DNA of 64,000 nucleotides from a bacterium 1XD21-70. Lineage in GTDB: Bacteria; Bacillota; Clostridia; Lachnospirales; Lachnospiraceae. The position numbers were made by a program, and so were the translations under genes. The DNA lies in contig RAYB01000029.1 of NCBI GenBank assembly GCA_003669055.1, forward strand, positions 1-64,000, given 5' to 3'. Every line of letters starts with the position of its first letter. The first letter of the stretch is position 1. Shown piece after piece: positions 62,501 to 64,000 of this stretch. The notes under the pieces were generated by a model, which worked only from the letters and a program-made list of their open reading frames with translations, was not told the DNA's origin and ran no database searches.

Positions 62501-63238
62501 AACGCGCTTTGCAAAATCGTCAATGCTGATGGTGTAGGGTTCCGCCGCTTTCTCGCACCAGTTGCGGGCGGCGGCCTCGCTCATAAATCCCATAGACGCA
62601 AGCGTATCCACAACGCTGTCCTGAATAAAGTCGAAGTCCTGGCGCGATTCTTCCCAGGGAGAGCCGTACTCGTCCTCAAACGCCGCTTTGAAATCCTCGT
62701 AGCGTCCATCCTCGGTCAGCTTGCGCTCCAGATCCGCCACATGGGGCATGGAACCGCAAAAGCCCAGTTTCTCGTTGAACACCCTCAGGAACACATTCAC
62801 GATGGCATCCTTGTTTTGCTTTCCATTGGACTCGCTCTTGGAATCGATGTTGAACAGGATAACATCCGCAGGTGTCTCAGCCGCAAGGCGCATGTCGGCC
62901 AGCACCATCGGGTCATGGATCTTCTGATCCTCCACGAAGTAGTCCAGCGCAGTTTTATTGCCAACGCGCTTGTTCCCCAGGATGTAGGAGAGGATTTTCA
63001 GAAAGTGAGATTTACCACTCCCGAAAAAACCGGAGATCCATACTCCCATTTTCGGAGTCGTTCCCGCAATCCCCTTCTTATATGCCGCAAAGAAATCCCG
63101 GAAATGCTTTTCCAGTTCCCGCGTGACAACATATTCCTCCAACTCCTGCGATACATTCGTGTCATCACCCTGGCCCACGATGATGACGCCCTGAATTTCA
63201 CGGTCTATCTTTTTCGCAAATAGTTCTTGAATCTGCAT
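59600..63238 (-). CDS. brxC: BrxC, large ATPase of BREX
   Basis: BrxC is the large AAA-type ATPase of type 1 BREX. The 1212-residue product has Walker A GFFGSGKSHFLK (near residue 70) and Walker B VFLVDEIGQYIG (near 260), long helical regions and a Lys/Ala-rich coiled coil near residue 1150. The ATG at 63238 has GGAGG 7 bases upstream and starts MQIQELFAKKIDREIQG, as in the family; an in-frame start at 63289 is rejected. It lies between brxB and pglX. Confidence 0.94.
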   Translation of the reverse strand: MQIQELFAKKIDREIQGVIIVGQGDDTNVSQELEEYVVTRELEKHFRDFFAAYKKGIAGTTPKMGVWISGFFGSGKSHFLKILSYILGNKRVGNKTALDYFVEDQKIHDPMVLADMRLAAETPADVILFNIDSKSESNGKQNKDAIVNVFLRVFNEKLGFCGSMPHVADLERKLTEDGRYEDFKAAFEDEYGSPWEESRQDFDFIQDSVVDTLASMGFMSEAAARNWCEKAAEPYTISIDDFAKRVRAYLDSKGRDQQIVFLVDEIGQYIGEDSNLMLNLQTVTEDLGRECQGRAWIVVTSQQDIDSVTRVKGRDFSKIQGRFDTRLSLSSANVDAVIKKRILDKTATAAETLCLLFEQKTTVIKNLIVFNDGVEKKLYAGAQDFAEVYPFVPYQFNLLASVLTSIRTHGASGKHLSEGERSMLALFKESASGLKTKEIGVIVPFHRFYDALENFLDHSHRGVIIRAYDNSYINPEQKDRDVFAVNVLKTLFMIKYVLEIEANIDNITSLMVENIDDDRIELKGRVEDALKVLTRQMLVQKNGSLYVFLTDEEQEINNEIEKENVEMPEVIIKIAEMIFEDICKDKRYRYPAFNGRYGFSFNQAVDDRPYKAAQSYDTGLRILTPWYDGGMDDTTLRMMSGQGKEVLVVLPNDDEFLTEMQVYLKIERFLRKPGTFQLTKYESIKEAKRMEMRERYDNAKLYLTEALKEASIYVNGDIARLSAKEVTGRINEAIGRLVQTVYHKLSYIDTAMSEMDIRKMFRSTNQLSLTLEGGTEPNSHALDELQGFIAMNSRSHMKTSMKTVKDRFMKAPYGYVEDDIHWLVARLFKRGDVAFTVNGAAVSLNNKSDEEIISFITKKAFVEKLLMEERVRVSDKDKKAVRDVMKEVFHTASSAEDEDAIMSNFQRYAQNTYNEIEKLEVYYKQYQYPGKKVLAAGKKLMLAVIQIQSAMELFTTVSKMRDDFLDFAEDYDPVKAFFAGEQQQIFMRALDMLAIYDDSKTYIVDSVLEGIVAQMRSIVRQDKPYGNIPKLPGLRDQFMAAYVKVLEVEQAPVLDSIDQARKRVLDALSGKEYEAQKRSHYFEQFREIWDGAEHCNNVSTLRSFGDKADALKLRLLGEMDTLDTQIAQKKAEAAAKQAREQAEKAGLEALPTVAEPPAVYKVRKTKRVPIKQMTGTASWRLESVEDVDKYLAELRKKLTAQLDTDTIVNVEF

Positions 63239-63301
63239 AACCGTACCTCCACTATTTCTACTCTGCATAAGTTCGACAGACCAAATCAAAGATTTGGGGT
63301 C

Positions 63302-63880
63302 TCACTTAACAAGCCGGAACGCCCGGTAGTAGTTATCGTCCTTAATCTCATTGAACAGAATCAGTTCCTGCTCATTGTAGGTTCCCGGAAAGAACATCAC
63401 CACGGGGACACGCACAAACGCCTGATGCAGATTGTTCAGAACCTTGTGCGACCGCAGGATGGGATAGCACTTGCCAATGCCGACAAGGAACACAACTGCA
63501 TTCTCCGGCGTGTGGTCTTTTATGTACCGGACAATCAGGCTGTCATCATCGTTCACCTTTAAGGAGTTATTGACCGCCTTTACAATACGACTAATCCCTG
63601 CTTTGCGCTCAAAGCCATAGCACTTGTCCATAAAGCCTCTCTGCTCAAGGAAGTCTATGATAATGTCATACAGGTCGAACACGACAAGCTCAAAGCCGTC
63701 TGTTCCGCCCTGGTTTTTATTTTTCAGATATGCAATACGTTCCCGCACCTCTAATTCCCTCTCAGGGGGATAATCGAAAACCCAGTAGTTGACCTCGTTG
63801 GCTCTGCCAATGCGCTGTCGGAAAGACGGCTTTCGGATCGCGGTCTCCATCTCATTAAGCCGTGCTGTCAAATCTGCCAT
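63302..63880 (-). CDS. brxB: BrxB (DUF1788) of BREX
   Basis: BrxB is a small core protein of unknown biochemical role, needed for defence and methylation. The 192-residue product carries the family landmarks NYWVFDYPPERELEVRERI, FELVVFDLYDIIIDFLE, VVFLVGIGKCYPILRSH and VPVVMFFPGTYNEQEL. The stop of brxA and the ATG of brxB share one base (TAATG), so the two are translationally coupled. Confidence 0.93.
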   Translation of the reverse strand: MADLTARLNEMETAIRKPSFRQRIGRANEVNYWVFDYPPERELEVRERIAYLKNKNQGGTDGFELVVFDLYDIIIDFLEQRGFMDKCYGFERKAGISRIVKAVNNSLKVNDDDSLIVRYIKDHTPENAVVFLVGIGKCYPILRSHKVLNNLHQAFVRVPVVMFFPGTYNEQELILFNEIKDDNYYRAFRLVK

Positions 63881-64000
63881 TATCTCACCCCCGTCAAAGC
63901 GTTTATGAAGATTTCCATTCCATGCCCTTCAAGCCACTGGTAACACTCCGGCGTGAGGATGGGCCTGAAAATCCTACGGGCATTTTTCGACTTATCAATC
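63880..64000 (-). CDS. brxA: BrxA (DUF1819), C-terminal end only
   Basis: The gene runs off the right edge of the window; 39 codons and the stop are visible. The tail reads LTPECYQWLEGHGMEIFINALTGVR in two overlapping halves, consistent with the end of BrxA, a small DNA-binding protein that opens type 1 BREX operons. The identification rests mainly on its place directly before brxB with a TAATG overlap. The operon promoter must lie outside the window. Confidence 0.75.
   Translation of the reverse strand, partial: IDKSKNARRIFRPILTPECYQWLEGHGMEIFINALTGVR

Noticed and set aside
61994-63223. 409-codon open frame on the plus strand opposite brxC
   Set aside because: Antisense shadow of brxC with no start signal or recognisable motif.

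Overview
The window looks like a chromosome segment of a motile, anaerobic Clostridia bacterium of the Lachnospiraceae type. This rests on gene order and protein style (flgM-flgN-flgK-flgL-DUF6470-fliW-csrA, ruvA-ruvB-zapA-U32-ftsW-pbp, AGGAGG ribosome binding sites, frequent TTG/GTG starts) and on a roughly balanced base composition. The genus cannot be fixed from the sequence alone. No tRNA, rRNA, CRISPR array or intact insertion sequence was seen.

Region 1 (about 0-28 kb) is a motility island. A minus-strand operon runs flgM, flgN, flgK, flgL, a DUF6470 gene, fliW and csrA. A divergent plus-strand operon carries a YlqG-like gene, a YlqH/FlhB-tail gene, two secreted cell-wall-binding repeat proteins, a lytic transglycosylase, a PilZ protein and a glycosyltransferase. 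Then come a minor and a major flagellin gene and two overlapping glycosyltransferase genes. A minus-strand chemotaxis operon follows (cheA, cheW, cheR, cheB and a C39-like peptidase), then two chemoreceptors, one with a zinc-binding CZB sensor. Six sites close to TTAT-N15-GCCGATAT sit before these units and look like SigD (sigma-28) promoters. FlgM, FliW and CsrA would give the usual checkpoints on late flagellar genes and on flagellin translation.

Region 2 (28-42 kb) is housekeeping: a YprB-like nuclease, RuvAB, ZapA, a U32 peptidase, an FtsW/RodA-PBP pair, a Nudix hydrolase, a degenerate GGDEF-EAL protein, an M32 carboxypeptidase and a CspABC-like S8 protease.

Region 3 (42-49.9 kb) is accessory DNA, AT-rich in its first 5 kb. 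A 32-bp copy of the protease gene's 3' end flanks a 1.8-kb segment holding a CoiA-like zinc protein and a RhuM protein. After an AlbA_2 regulator comes a run of damaged genes: a helicase/nuclease remnant, a metallo-hydrolase with an internal deletion, an 18-codon MmcQ/YjbR stub and a frameshifted chloramphenicol-acetyltransferase-like gene. A serine recombinase N-terminal relic and a 14-bp inverted repeat follow.

Region 4 (49.9-64 kb) is a type 1 BREX phage-defence operon on the minus strand: brxA (partial, cut by the window edge), brxB, brxC, pglX, an extra AlbA_2/winged-helix gene, pglZ and brxL. The extra gene between pglX and pglZ, and the recombinase relic just past brxL, are the most unusual parts of this locus.
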